Assembly: GCF_003963535.1 (NCBI RefSeq)
Contig: NZ_CP034539.1
Location: 10,416,001-10,480,000 of the forward strand
Source of the DNA: Streptomyces cyaneochromogenes
Lineage (GTDB): Bacteria > Actinomycetota > Actinomycetes > Streptomycetales > Streptomycetaceae
Length of the DNA: 64,000 nucleotides
Direction of reading: 5' to 3'
In this document: positions 17,603 through 26,619 of the stretch, piece by piece
How positions within the stretch are numbered: the stretch's first letter is position 1
Layout: each line of letters begins with the position of its first letter
Program-made: the position numbers and the translations under genes
Notes under the pieces: model-generated
Database searches by the model: none
What the model saw: the letters and a program-made list of their open reading frames with translations, nothing else
Told to the model about the DNA's origin: nothing

Positions 17603-18514
17603 ATGCCTGAGACCGCTGCTCGCACCCAAGCCGATGTCGGCCGCTACGTGAGCGATGCCTGGCGGGAGCGCCACTTCGCGGCCTGCGACGCGGTCTACGC
17701 ACTGGGAGCGCCCGCACTCGCGGAAGAGGACGTGGAAACGTCCTTCGGTACCACGCACGTCTACCGCTACGGCCCCACGGACGAAGCCGCGCGATCCCGC
17801 ACCCCCGTCGTCCTGGTGCACGGGGCGGGCTCCTGCTCCGCCATGTGGTACCCGAACACGCCCGCCCTCAGCTCGGAGCGCCCGGTCTACGCGATCGACA
17901 CCCCGGGTGATCCCGGCCGCAGCGTGCAGCGCGCGCCGATCCACGACCCCGAACGCGCCGCACAGTGGCTGGACGAGACACTCGCCGGACTCCGCCTCGA
18001 TCGCGTACACCTCGTCGGCAGCTCCTACGGCGGATGGCTCGTCCTGAACCAGGCACACCGCAGGCCCGGTCGCCTCGCCTCGGTCACGCCGCTCGACCCC
18101 GGCGGCCTGGAGAAAGTGGGGCTGCGTTTCTTCGTCTGGATCTTCGCCGGCCTCTTCGCGACCTTCGCGCCCAAGGCGTTCCGCCCGCGGCTGGCGGCCT
18201 GGCTGGAGCAGCCGGTTCTCGTCGTTCCGGAACTGCGCACGATGATCAGAACGGCGGTTCGCTCCTACCGCATCCGCCGCCCGTCGCCGCTTCCCCTGTC
18301 TGAGGAGGAACTGTCCACCATCCGGACTCCGCTCTATCTGGTGCTCGGCAAGCGAAGCCTCCTCGTGCACCCGCAGCGGCAGGTGGAGCGGGTGCCGCGC
18401 CTGATCCCCGGCGCTCAGGCCGAGATCATCTCCGATACGGGCCACGGGCCGCAGATCGACCACGCGGATGAGGTCAACCGCAGGATGCTGAACTTCATGG
18501 ACTCCGTCGACTGA
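17603..18514 (+). CDS. Alpha/beta hydrolase
   Basis: A 303-residue hydrolase; the ATG at 17603 follows GGAGGT. LVHGAGS at 71-77 forms the oxyanion loop and GSSYGG at 139-144 the nucleophile elbow with Ser141. An acid-loop strand (LYLVLGKRSLL) and the catalytic His in DTGHGPQID near the C-terminus complete the set; the acid Asp after GKR is not obvious (GKRSLL). The substrate is unknown. The divergent tetR and shared operator suggest it is induced by a small molecule, perhaps an ester or lactone. Confidence 0.88.
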   Translation: MPETAARTQADVGRYVSDAWRERHFAACDAVYALGAPALAEEDVETSFGTTHVYRYGPTDEAARSRTPVVLVHGAGSCSAMWYPNTPALSSERPVYAIDTPGDPGRSVQRAPIHDPERAAQWLDETLAGLRLDRVHLVGSSYGGWLVLNQAHRRPGRLASVTPLDPGGLEKVGLRFFVWIFAGLFATFAPKAFRPRLAAWLEQPVLVVPELRTMIRTAVRSYRIRRPSPLPLSEEELSTIRTPLYLVLGKRSLLVHPQRQVERVPRLIPGAQAEIISDTGHGPQIDHADEVNRRMLNFMDSVD

Positions 18515-18734
18515 CTACCACCCTCGCCAACGGGCCAGGACAGTGCCGAGGGATGGCCCGGCCACAGCCTGGGCCGGTGGCGCCCGGCCTGCAGGACCGT
18601 TCCACCAGGGGAGCCCTCCGTCATGCGAGTGGAGACGCTTGGGGACCTCCTTCTGCCGGGCCCGAACCTCATGGTGCGGCAGCTCACGACCGTCAACAGG
18701 TGGCAGGCCTGACCGAATCACGTCACCGTTCCTC

Positions 18735-19517
18735 ACAGGCGGCACGGTCGGCGATGAGGGCGGTGGCGATGGATCTCGGTGGGCGTCCGGGCCAGCGTCT
18801 GTGCGCGAAGCTGCGGCTCCCGGGCCGACGGTCAGCTCTGCTGAGTCAGCTGGTCGCCCCGCCCGTGCCGGCCCAGGCACCGCGGGTATTGGGCATCGAT
18901 GAGTTCGCGTTCCGCAAAGGGCGGACCTACGGCACGGTCCTCGTCGACGTCGTGACCTTCAGGCCCGTAGACGTCCTGCCTGACCGCGAGACCTACTCGG
19001 TTGCCGCTTGGCTCCAGGAGCACCCCGGCGCCGAGATCGTGTGCCGTGACCGCCTGATGGCCCTCACCAAGGCCATCAGACAGGCGGCCCCCGGCGCTCT
19101 GGAAGTCGCCGATCGCCGGCACCTCCTCCCAAACCTCTCGACGGCCGTAGAGAAGATGTGCCGCCGCCACCGCGCATGCCTGCGCCGACATGCCACCACG
19201 GAAACAGGACCGCCGTCGGCCCGCCCCCAGCGAGTCCCCTTCTGGATCGCGTGCGCCAACGCCACAGAGACGTTGACGAATTGGCCACCACGGGGCTGTC
19301 CCTCAGCGCCATCGGCCGCCGCCTGCAATTGGACCGCAAGACGGTACGGCGCTATCGGCACAGTGGCCTTGACGACCTCCTCGCCTCGGCGCGCGACCGG
19401 GGCGCAGGTGTACTCGACCCGTTCGCCGACTACGTGCAGCACCGCTTCAGGGCCGGTTGTACGAGTTCCATGCAGCTCTACCGCCAGTTGCTTGCGCTCG
19501 GCTCTACCACGTCGTGA
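18735..19517 (+). pseudogene. ISL3-family transposase remnant
   Basis: Frame one (to ~19190) reads MDLGGRPGQRLCAKLRL, VLGIDEFAFRKGRTYGTVLV, VDVLPDRETYSVAAWLQEHPG, CRDRLMALTKAIRQAAPGAL and VADRRHLLPNLSTAVEK: the first half of the ISL3 catalytic domain, including the first Asp in GIDEFA and the second in EVADR. After a shift near 19190, another frame gives LLDRVRQRHRDVDELATTG, LSAIGRRLQLDRKTVRRY and LLASARDRGAGVLDPFADY. The N-terminal zinc region and the C-terminal third with the last catalytic Glu are missing. Dead element. Confidence 0.85.
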
Positions 19518-19595
19518 ACCGCTACGTGTGCACCATCCGCGCTGGCCGCCACAGCCAGCGGCGAACTCCTGGTTGCCGGCAGCGGGGGAGAACTG

Positions 19596-19853
19596 GTGCT
19601 CGTGTCCGTGCTCTCCGGCTCCACGCAGAACTGCACTGCGAACAGGGACACTTCCAGGGCTGCGGCGGCGGCGTTCCTGGAGACCACCGCTGAGGTTCCG
19701 GACGACGGCGACGACCTGGAGACGCACCTTGTCCTGACCGACGGAACCCGCACATGGGAGGCAGACGATCTGGCAACGACGACTACGGCTAGCTCCACAG
19801 ACCCAACCTGGCTTCAGCTTCAAGCCGCCATCAACGCGGCGCGGGTCCAGTGA
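19596..19853 (+). CDS. Small hypothetical ORF, uncertain
   Basis: An 85-residue open frame downstream of the ISL3 relic, with a Thr/Asp-rich middle (VPDDGDDLETHLVLTDGTRTWEADDL). No family recognised and no clear ribosome-binding site. It may be the remnant of a larger gene interrupted by the transposon. Confidence 0.25.
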   Translation: MLVSVLSGSTQNCTANRDTSRAAAAAFLETTAEVPDDGDDLETHLVLTDGTRTWEADDLATTTTASSTDPTWLQLQAAINAARVQ

Positions 19854-19854
19854 G

Positions 19855-20520
19855 AATGAGCCGACGAACGCGACACGCCACCTGCGCCAGCGATGGGACC
19901 AACGCTACGGACACGGATATGGACCGGTCAGATTTTGGGGTGAACGGATGAGCGCTGATGGGGAACTGGAGCGCTGGGAACCGCGGTCCGACGGCGGTGT
20001 GGGGCCGTTGCGCCTCGGGATTTCTTTAGCCGAGGTCGCCGATGCCCTGCTGGTTTCCGAGCCGCAGGCACGGATTGGTGGCCCGTGCGGACAGCAAGAC
20101 TTTCGGGGCGTTCTGCGTGGGTGTCGAGCGTGTTTGTGAGGGCAGCGTAGCCCGTACTGCCCCCGCGTGTGAGGTAGTGCCGCCCGGGGTCGCTTTGCGC
20201 TCCTGGTGGGCGGGGGCGTATCGCTGCTCGCCTTTGGTGACCTGCGCCCAGACGTAGAGGGAGCAGGACAGCCGTTTGTCGGCGTCGCCCGCGATGTCTC
20301 GCCGTGCCTTGGGCGTGGGCGTCCGTTCGAGCAGGTCATGCCATGTATCGGTCGGGATCGTCCAGCCCAGCCCGATGGCGACTGAGCTTGATCTGGGAGC
20401 CGCTGTCTCTTCCATCATGAGGGCCCTACTGATCGAACAGGATCCTTCTCTGGGAAGCCAGGCTGCTTCCGGCATCACGTAACCGTGGGCGACTCCAACT
20501 GTCCCCAGTTTGGGGATGAT
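19855..20520. other. Decayed region with two weak gene remnants
   Basis: On the plus strand an ATG at 19948 opens VGPLRLGISLAEVADAL, which resembles the 'GPLRFGMSxxEV' start of Streptomyces proteins of unknown function, but the likeness stops after ~45 residues near 20090. On the minus strand (20026-20478) a frame contains WTIPTDTWHDLLERTPTPKA and LYVWAQVTKGEQRYAP, which look conserved but belong to no family I can name. CCCCA-GTT-TGGGG near 20505 is a small hairpin. Confidence 0.3.
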
Positions 20521-20607
20521 TCCTAAGACGTCATCCGCTTATCGATCACGGGGCTGGTCCGGTCGCAAAGGGTTCCTGATCGGGTGATCGCGTGAGGGCC
20601 GAGGCAT

Positions 20608-20671
20608 GGCAGCAGGGCCTCTTGGTAGTTCGGGGTGCGATCCCAACCGAGTGCCAGGAGGCCCTGCTGCC
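20608..20671. repeat. 18-base inverted repeat
   Basis: GGCAGCAGGGCCTC at 20608 onward pairs with GAGGCCCTGCTGCC ending at 20671; arms are 18 bases with one mismatch round 28 bases. Both arms, read outward, encode the same peptide (QEALLP), suggesting an inverted duplication of one sequence rather than a hairpin under selection. Confidence 0.55.
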
Positions 20672-20792
20672 GCAATCTTTCGCGTCCGCCTGCGTGGAGT
20701 CCAACTCGCCCCCACCGTCGTGTGACTGCCTCGCGCACAGGTTCGGCAACGCGGCGGACGGGTCGGACAGCACCCCGAGTTATGGCTCCGAC

Positions 20793-20985
20793 ATGACGGA
20801 GGCGGAGTGGCGGGTAGTCCGGGCGGGGCTGCCGGTTCCGGCCTGGCTGGAGGGGCGGGGCGGGCGGCCGGAGGGCTAGGGCCACCGCAATGATGCTCGA
20901 CGCGGGGCCCTATGTCGTGGACAACGGCGTCAAGTGGGCCAACCCGTCCTCGGACTTCCCGCCGTATCGGCGCGTGCATGCCTTA
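20793..20985 (+). pseudogene. IS5-type transposase N-terminal fragment
   Basis: The plus strand reads MTEAEWRVVRAGLPVPAWLE and GRGGRPEG, then a TAG. After a shift it continues as MMLDAGPYVVDNGVKWANPS and DFPPYRRVHA, the N-terminal helical domain of an IS5-group transposase. The DDE core is absent. Dead fragment of a different IS5 subgroup from the copies at 4860 and 22322. Confidence 0.72.
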
Positions 20986-21099
20986 GGACCTGTCCGACAG
21001 GTCATGTGACTCGGTGTGTTGCTGCCTGAGATGGGGTCAGGGTGGTGAAGGTGCGGGTGCTGCAGGCCGTGCTGCGGATGACACGACCTGCGGTACAGG

Positions 21100-21681
21100 T
21101 CAATCCGCCGCAGACTCGGCCTCTGGCAGCGCCGGATAGTCGGTCGGGTAGAGCCCGGCAGCGAAGCCGTACACCACATCGCCTCCGCGGGGCAGTTGCG
21201 CGTAGTCGTTGGCAAGCTCCAGCACCCGCGCCCAGAACTCGCGGGCCTGCTCCCGCGGGATCCGCACATGCCGCACGATCGAGGAGAGCTGATCCGCCTG
21301 ATGTGCGGAGGCCGACTCGGCCGCGGCGAGGGCGAGATCGTTGTTGCAGTAGGGTCCCTCGGCTCCGTCTGTGGGGCTGACCGTGCCGACGCGAAAGATG
21401 CGCGCGGTGCGGCCGTAGTAGCGCTCATCAATGGCCCGCACCCGGCGGGTCCGCACGACTTTCAGCAGCTGGGCATCCACCAGGACGCTCACGTGGTGCG
21501 CGACCGTGCTCTTGGGGCGGCCGAGTGCAGCGGCCAGTTCGCTCACCGTCGCGCCGCGTTCGAGGAGCAGCTCAAGGATGGCGTTGCGTAGTGGGTTGGC
21601 CAGCGCGCGAAGCTGGGCTGGGGCTGTCACATCTGTGACGTCGGCAAGGTCGTAGTCGGGGAGACGGGTATTGTTCGACAC
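21100..21681 (-). CDS. ArsR-type winged-helix regulator
   Basis: A 193-residue protein with an N-terminal winged helix: LRALANPLRNAILELLLER, TVSELAAALGRPKSTVAHHVSVL, LLKVVRTRRVRAIDERYYGR. The C-terminal helical domain (LSSIVRHVRIPREQAREFWARVLELANDYA) is the type seen in ArsR/HTH_20 regulators of Streptomyces. No metal-binding Cys pattern is visible, so the effector is probably organic. It is divergent from a dienelactone hydrolase-like gene (57 bases between starts). Confidence 0.88.
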   Translation of the reverse strand: MSNNTRLPDYDLADVTDVTAPAQLRALANPLRNAILELLLERGATVSELAAALGRPKSTVAHHVSVLVDAQLLKVVRTRRVRAIDERYYGRTARIFRVGTVSPTDGAEGPYCNNDLALAAAESASAHQADQLSSIVRHVRIPREQAREFWARVLELANDYAQLPRGGDVVYGFAAGLYPTDYPALPEAESAAD

Positions 21682-21738
21682 ATCTCGATTATTCTAAACT
21701 TCCGGATCATTCGCTACCGACAAGCAAGGGGCTTGGGC

Positions 21739-22308
21739 ATGACAGAGGTCGTACTGTTCCATCACTCGCAGGGACTGACGCCCGGAGTCGCCGCTTTCGC
21801 CGACGAACTCCGCGCGGTCGGCCACACCGTCCACACGCCCGACCTCTTCGACGGACGCACCTTCGACTCCCTCGAAGAGGGCCAGGGCTACGTCGAGCAG
21901 ATCGGCTTCGGCGAGATCACCGAGCGCGGCGTCCGCGCGGCCGAACACCTGCCGCAGGACGCCGTTTACGCCGGCTTCTCACTCGGCGTGCTTCCCGCCC
22001 AGAAGCTGGCGCAGACGCGGGCGGGTGCGCGGGGCGCGCTCCTGTTCCACGCCTGCATCCCCGTCTCGGAGTTCGGCGCTGCATGGCCTGACGGCGTGCC
22101 GGTGCAGGTGCATGCGAAGGAAAGCGATCCGTTCTTCGCCGAGGACATCGACGCCGCCCGGGCGCTCGTCTCCGACTGCGCTGACGCGGAGATGTTCCTG
22201 TACCCCGGAGACCAGCACCTGTTCGCGGACAGTTCGCTGCCGTCCCACGACCTGGACGCTGCCAAGCTCCTGACCCAGCGGGCGATCGAGTTCCTCGGCT
22301 CGCGCTAG
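21739..22308 (+). CDS. Dienelactone hydrolase family protein
   Basis: A 189-residue protein from the ATG at 21739, after AAGGGG. VVLFHHSQGLTPGV is the first strand and oxyanion region, YAGFSLGVLPAQKLA the nucleophile elbow (Ser in GFSLG rather than the Cys of classical DLH), VPVQVHAKESDPFF the acid loop (Asp), and YPGDQHLFADSS holds the catalytic His. Probably a small-molecule ester or lactone hydrolase controlled by the divergent ArsR-type gene. Confidence 0.88.
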   Translation: MTEVVLFHHSQGLTPGVAAFADELRAVGHTVHTPDLFDGRTFDSLEEGQGYVEQIGFGEITERGVRAAEHLPQDAVYAGFSLGVLPAQKLAQTRAGARGALLFHACIPVSEFGAAWPDGVPVQVHAKESDPFFAEDIDAARALVSDCADAEMFLYPGDQHLFADSSLPSHDLDAAKLLTQRAIEFLGSR

Positions 22309-22321
22309 GTTTTTGGAGGGG

Positions 22322-22975
22322 TCATGCACAAAGCCAGAGGCGCAGAGCTGCGACGGTCACGGTGCCGTAAAAGACATACGCCCTCTTGTCGAAACGCGTG
22401 GCCACTGCCCGGTTCGCCTTCAATCGGTTGATCAGCCGCTCAACTTCGTTTCTGCGGACATAGCGTGCCGCATCGAAGCCGGTGGGCCTGCCGCCGCTGC
22501 TGCCACGGCGCAGGCGGTGGGCCCGCTGATCACGGCGCTCGGGGATGGTGTGCTTGATCTGCCGACGCCGCAGATAACGGCGGTTGCGGCGTGACGAGTA
22601 CGCTTTGTCGCCACTGAGATGGTCCGGCCGGGTGCGGGGACGGCCGCCGTCCAGCCGAGGCACGCGAAGGCGGTCGAGAACAGGGATCATCGTGGAGTCC
22701 ACACTCACCATGGACCAGTCGATCCGGCCATCCGCGTCGGCGTCCGCCTGGACGGCCCGGACGATCCTCTCCCAAGTGCCATCCGTGGACCACCGCCGGT
22801 GCCGGTCGTAACAGGTCTGCCAGCTCCCGAACCTCCTTGGAAGGTCCCTCCACGGGATGCCGGTCCGTATGCGGAACAAGATCCCATTGATGATCTTCCG
22901 GTGTTCCTTCCAGCGTCCGCCCCGACCGGTGTTCTTCGGCAAGTGCGGCTCCAGCTGGAAGATCCCGCGCTCGGC
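22322..22975 (-). pseudogene. IS5-family transposase, internally deleted
   Basis: The minus strand reads FQLEPHLPKNTGRGGRWKEH, INGILFRIRTGIPWRDLP, DADGRIDWSMVSVDST, then directly IPVLDRLRVPRLDGGRPRTR, LSGDKAYSSRRNRR, TIPERRDQRAHR and NEVERLINRLKANRAVATRF. Between VDST and VLDRLRVPR about 60-70 residues of the catalytic core are missing, so only part of the DDE triad remains. The 5' end has an in-frame TAG. The relic at 4860-5160 shares its C-terminus. Confidence 0.82.
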
Positions 22976-22985
22976 CTCCGGCTAG

Positions 22986-23422
22986 GACGGCGGGAAGAAG
23001 GTGGCCGGCCGCAAGTGGCACCTGGTGGTGGACTGCTGTTGGAAGGTATCGCGATGGTGTTCTCCTGGCTGGCTTCGCCGGATGCCGCTCGCGCCGCCAC
23101 CCCGAAGGTCATCGACGGCCGCGGCACCCTCAACGCCGACCCGAATCTCGAGCCTGGCGCCCGCCCCGCAGCCCGGGTGCGTGGCCGTCCCGGCGTGTAC
23201 GAAGCGGGCAGCAGTCGGCCCACTCTGCGGTGGGGTCGTGCTCCCGGTAGGACCTTGCCAGAGAAACTCTGTGCTGCGCAGTTCAGCCAACGCGCCGCTG
23301 TCACATACCGGGGCCAGGGGAACCTTGTGGCTGGCTGGCCCGCCACTGGACGCTGCCGTCACCGTGACGCAGCACGACCACAAGGCTCGCTCTGATGAGA
23401 GACCTTACTGAGTTGTGATGCC
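22986..23422 (+). other. IS5/IS4-like scrap, then unrecognised DNA
   Basis: At 22986-23035 the plus strand reads GGKKVAGRKWHLVVD, which matches the GKKISGRKRHIVTD segment of IS5-group DDE transposases. The following ~390 bases to the protease-inhibitor stop show no recognisable protein. Confidence 0.5.
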
Positions 23423-23857
23423 TCAGAAGGCGAATACCGAAGCCGCCTGGGTCTCCTTGATGCATGAATTGGCGAAGGTGTGCTCGTAGTTCACGCGCGT
23501 GCCCCGCCATACGCCTTGCACGGTGACCACAATGGGACGATATTCCTTCGTACAGAACCGTCCCGTGTCATTGGCACGGAGTGTGGCCAGCCGGTCGAGA
23601 TCCCCGTTCACGCGATCCAGATCGGCACAGGCCTGCCGCGGATCGGGATGCGTCCCCGATGTGGCGTATGCACAGTTCACCGTTACTGCGCGTTCCGGTG
23701 CTGCGGCGGCGGCATTCTCGCCGTGACCAGTGGTCAGGACCAGAGCCGAGGGGGCATACAGGGAGGCGGGAGCGCTGTGTGCGGGCGTGCTCAGGGGGCC
23801 CGCCACGGCTGTGGTGAGCAGGGCTCCTGTCATTGCCCAGCGTGTCATTGGTTGCAT
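23423..23857 (-). CDS. Subtilisin-inhibitor-type protease inhibitor, secreted
   Basis: A 144-residue precursor of the Streptomyces subtilisin inhibitor (SSI) family. Residues 1-29 form a signal peptide (ALLTTAVAGPLSTPAHSA). The mature part has YAPSALVLTTGHG, AAAAAPERAVTVNCAY, GTHPDPRQACADL, RFCTKEYRPIVVTVQGVW and SVFAF, aligning along the whole family. Cys62/77 and Cys102/132 are the two expected disulphide pairs. By alignment with SSI (CPM|VY), the reactive P1 residue is Lys104 (CTK|EY), which predicts inhibition of trypsin-like as well as subtilisin-like proteases. The ATG follows GGAG by seven bases. Expected to be extracellular and growth-phase regulated. Confidence 0.92.
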   Translation of the reverse strand: MQPMTRWAMTGALLTTAVAGPLSTPAHSAPASLYAPSALVLTTGHGENAAAAAPERAVTVNCAYATSGTHPDPRQACADLDRVNGDLDRLATLRANDTGRFCTKEYRPIVVTVQGVWRGTRVNYEHTFANSCIKETQAASVFAF

Positions 23858-23969
23858 GGTGTAACTCCTTTCTGCTTGCAGTGCTCAGTGCCTCGAAGTA
23901 CCCGTCATGTCGCTTGCGTCTCAGGGTGAATCACTTTCGATTCCCCGATCGGTGTAATTCGGACCAAAT

Positions 23970-24000
23970 TGCCTATTCAATCAGTGGCTTGATTAGTCAA
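23970..24000 (-). promoter_or_regulatory. Candidate promoter of the inhibitor gene
   Basis: On the minus strand TTGACT (24000-23995) is followed, after 19 bases, by TAGGCA (23975-23970), close to the Streptomyces vegetative consensus. The region 23880-24000 is unusually AT-rich for this DNA. It lies ~110 bases upstream of the start. Confidence 0.35.
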
Positions 24001-24463
24001 ACGCTCCTCATGGTTCAGGAGGTGAGCGGTCTTCCGCCCTGTCCGCCGGTTGAAGACGTGGCCGATGTGCCCCGGGCATGAAATGGCTTGAACTTGTGAG
24101 CGTGCTTCAGGTAACGGGTGGCCGACGGCGTACGGCACAAAGCTGGCCGTGGGTGGGCGCCTCGTCTTCTGACGGTGTGGAGCGGTCGCGCGGCGCGTCC
24201 ATGCGTCGGGGTTCGGCACCCTGGCTGCCTGCGACCTGGTCGCACAGGGCGGCATCGGCGAAGGCAGGGCCTCGCTGCGTTGCTGCCACGTCGCTTCCAG
24301 TTCGGCTTGCCGGGGCTATGAGAGTGTGTCGCGGCGGGTGCGCCATGCTTGCTGGCTCTCCCCACCAATCCACGTGAGTGGCACGGCGAACCGTGCCGCA
24401 CGAAACTTTCCGACGACTGCAGAATCGTTGCAGGCTTGACGGCGCGAGCTGCAGGAGCCGGCA
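24001..24463. other. Intergenic region, no gene recognised
   Basis: All six frames are low-complexity Arg/Pro/Ala readings without known motifs. I see no repeats or hairpins of note. Confidence 0.4.
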
Positions 24464-25296
24464 ATGAGCGACCAACGCACCCACTCCGTGATCACCAGCG
24501 ATGGCGTCACCATCGTCGGGACCGTGCACGGTCAGGGTCGGCCTCTGGTGTTCCTACAAGGATCATGGGTGATGGCGACATCGATGGGGACCTGCTGCTG
24601 GAACACCTGGCCGGCCAGTTCACCTGCCACCTGTCGCGCCTGCGGGGGTCGTGGCCGCAGCGGCGATCACGATGACCTCAGTCCCGGTCGGCTCGTCGAG
24701 GACGTCCTCACCTTTGTCGGCAGCATCGGCGAACCGACCGGGCTGGCGCGTGGGCCTACGGCGCCCACCTGGCGCTGGCCGCGGCGGCGCGGTCTGACAC
24801 GGTGGATGCAGTGGCCTCCCTTGAGCCCGTAGTGCTGAGCCTGATCGACGAGCGGGAGCAGGCGATGCTCGGTGCTGCCGTCGCCCGGGTGGGCGGGCTG
24901 GCCGCTGAGGGCAGGTTTGCAGACGCGGCTCGCGCTTTCGCTGTCTGGCCCTTCAACGACGAAGAGATTGCCGTGGCCGAGCAGGCGGGCTACTTCGAAG
25001 CCGCGGGGCGTTACGCCCCGAACCTGCTCAACCTCCTCCGGCAGTCGATGGAGTACGAAGGCCCCACCGCTGATGACCCGGCCGTGCTGGGTGCGATCTC
25101 TGCCCCGGTGGCGGTGCTGCATGGCTCGCACACCAGGCCCTTTCTCATCGCCAGTGCGCATTACGTGGCGGACCACGTCCCCCACGCGCACGTGCACCAG
25201 ATCCCCGGCGCGGGCCATGCCGCCCTCCTGACTCACCCCGAAGCGCTCGCCTCGGCACTCATCGAGTTCTTCGCGCAGGCCCAGCAGTCGGCCTGA
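24464..25296 (+). pseudogene. Alpha/beta hydrolase, multiply frameshifted
   Basis: The ATG at 24464 begins MSDQRTHSVITSDGVTIVG, then frame changes alternate: DLLLEHLAGQFTCHLSR (second frame), GDHDDLSPGRLVEDVLTFVG (first frame again) and WAYGAHLALAAAARSDTVDA (third frame), which continues intact to the stop at 25296 (SLEPVVLSLIDEREQAML, ISAPVAVLHGSHTRP, HQIPGAGHAALL). At least three shifts are needed. The nucleophile elbow, normally G-W-S-Y-G, reads W-A-Y-G, so the catalytic Ser is an Ala. The catalytic His (GAGHAA) remains. Confidence 0.8.
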
Positions 25297-25511
25297 ACCT
25301 GCTCGTCCGGCCTGCTGTGACTCGTTCCTGGCTTGCCCCGGAGCCTTCGCCCAGTCACTGGGCAGAAGGCAACTTGCCGGTGTGCCTCCGGTCCGTGGCT
25401 TCGTGAGTCCTGACCGCTCCGTGCGGCAGCCCGATTGGCGCCACTGCTCGATCTCGGAGCGGGTTTGGGACGGGGTATTTTGGCCCCACCGGGAACAGGA
25501 GTGAGGAACCG

Positions 25512-25808
25512 ATGGCGCTTGATCCAGCTCGCGTTGCACGGATTTCCGGTCTCGTCGTGGAGTGCCAGCCGATGCTTGGCTCAGATGCAGGGATGGACGC
25601 CGTGCAGCGGCTGCTGAGTGACCGCAGGGTGAGCGTGATGGACTCGATCATCATCACGCGAGAGCTGCTCGGTGCGGGTCTCACTGCCTTGGGCGACGCC
25701 AAGGGCATCGTGCTGTCCAGCCCGTCACGGACCGTGGAACGGCAGCGCCATGAAGAGCTGGTGGATGCGCTGCTCGACGCGGTGGACCAGGACGCCGAAA
25801 ACGGGTGA
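25512..25808 (+). CDS. Small hypothetical protein
   Basis: A 98-residue acidic, probably helical protein from the ATG at 25512, preceded by AGGAG and GAGGA. It reads MALDPARVARISGLVVECQP, DAVQRLLSDRRVSVMDSIII, TRELLGAGLTALGDAKGIVL and ERQRHEELVDALLDAVDQ. The helix-loop pattern with a conserved-looking VMDSIIITRELL resembles immunity-type or regulatory small proteins, but I recognise no family. Coding bias supports a real gene. Confidence 0.55.
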   Translation: MALDPARVARISGLVVECQPMLGSDAGMDAVQRLLSDRRVSVMDSIIITRELLGAGLTALGDAKGIVLSSPSRTVERQRHEELVDALLDAVDQDAENG

Positions 25809-25821
25809 CCAGTCCAACACG

Positions 25822-26110
25822 TCAGCGGGTTGTGCAGGCTTCCTGCTGGTACTTGGCATGGGTGAGGCGGTAGGAGTCGGGGCCGGTCTCGATGATGTTC
25901 CCGCCGACGGGTGAGCCGGTCGACGATGGCCGCGCAGAGCCGCGAATCCGTGAATGTTGTCGTCCAGCCCCTCTCCAACTTTCGTTGGAGGCGATGGCCA
26001 CGCTGCCCCTTCCCTCCCGTCGGTCATACCCTGCTACGGCAGTTCGGCGCCGCGTTTGTCGAGTTCGATGCCCCGGACGCGGCAACCATGAGTGATCCGC
26101 CTCATTGTGT
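25822..26110 (-). pseudogene. IS21 IstB ATPase C-terminal remnant
   Basis: Read on the minus strand with two frame changes: ELDKRGAELP, SVAIASNESW, TFTDSRLCAAIVDRLT and GGNIIETGPDSYRLTHAKYQ. This is the C-terminal ~85 residues of IstB, the AAA+ helper ATPase of IS21 elements. The Walker motifs and IstA are absent. Confidence 0.78.
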
Positions 26111-26339
26111 TGGCCGCTGTAGGGCTCGTGTCGCCGTGGCCGAGGAGTGCCCCGGACTTCACGTGTAGTACGCCTGTTCCTCCGCTGAGTAGGTGAGCAG
26201 GCCGCCGAACTGTTCGAGGTCGTTTAGAACGACATTCTCTCCAGGTCGGTCGCCTCCAGGCTCACTTCTCGGACGGTCGCTTTATCGCCCAGGACGGCAG
26301 CGGCGCGTGCCTGCAGGGGTCAGGCAGCCTCAGGCCGGT

Positions 26340-26475
26340 TTCTGCTACCTCCGGGAGAAGCGGTTCGAGGGGCCTGAAGTGGGACGACAAGCTTCGGCTG
26401 TTCACGATGCTTCAGGACGTCGGCGTGCTGTGGCTTCAGATCACCGGCGGCGAGGCACTGGCCGACCGTGAACTC
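26340..26475 (+). pseudogene. Radical SAM protein scrap
   Basis: The plus strand has RFEG, then after a shift LKWDDKLRLFTMLQDVGVLW, LQITGGEALADRE. The order helix, hydrophobic strand, TGGE matches the second strand of radical SAM/SPASM enzymes. The CxxxCxxC cluster motif is not present in the surviving DNA. Confidence 0.45.
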
Positions 26476-26619
26476 GCCGCTGCGTGTGACTTGCGGACGA
26501 ACGCAGCCCGTCCCATGCGGTCGCTGTTGCGGTGGCGGGCTTCTGGAGCCGCGCCGTGCTCCGCTTCCGCCTCTTCGATACGGGGGGCCAGGAGGCGTAG
26601 GTAAGGGGACCATCAGACC

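Noticed and set aside
20987..21003. GACCTGTC-C-GACAGGTC palindrome
   Set aside because: Perfect, but it lies at the end of an IS5 fragment and is more likely part of an IS terminus than an operator; no gene start is placed to use it.
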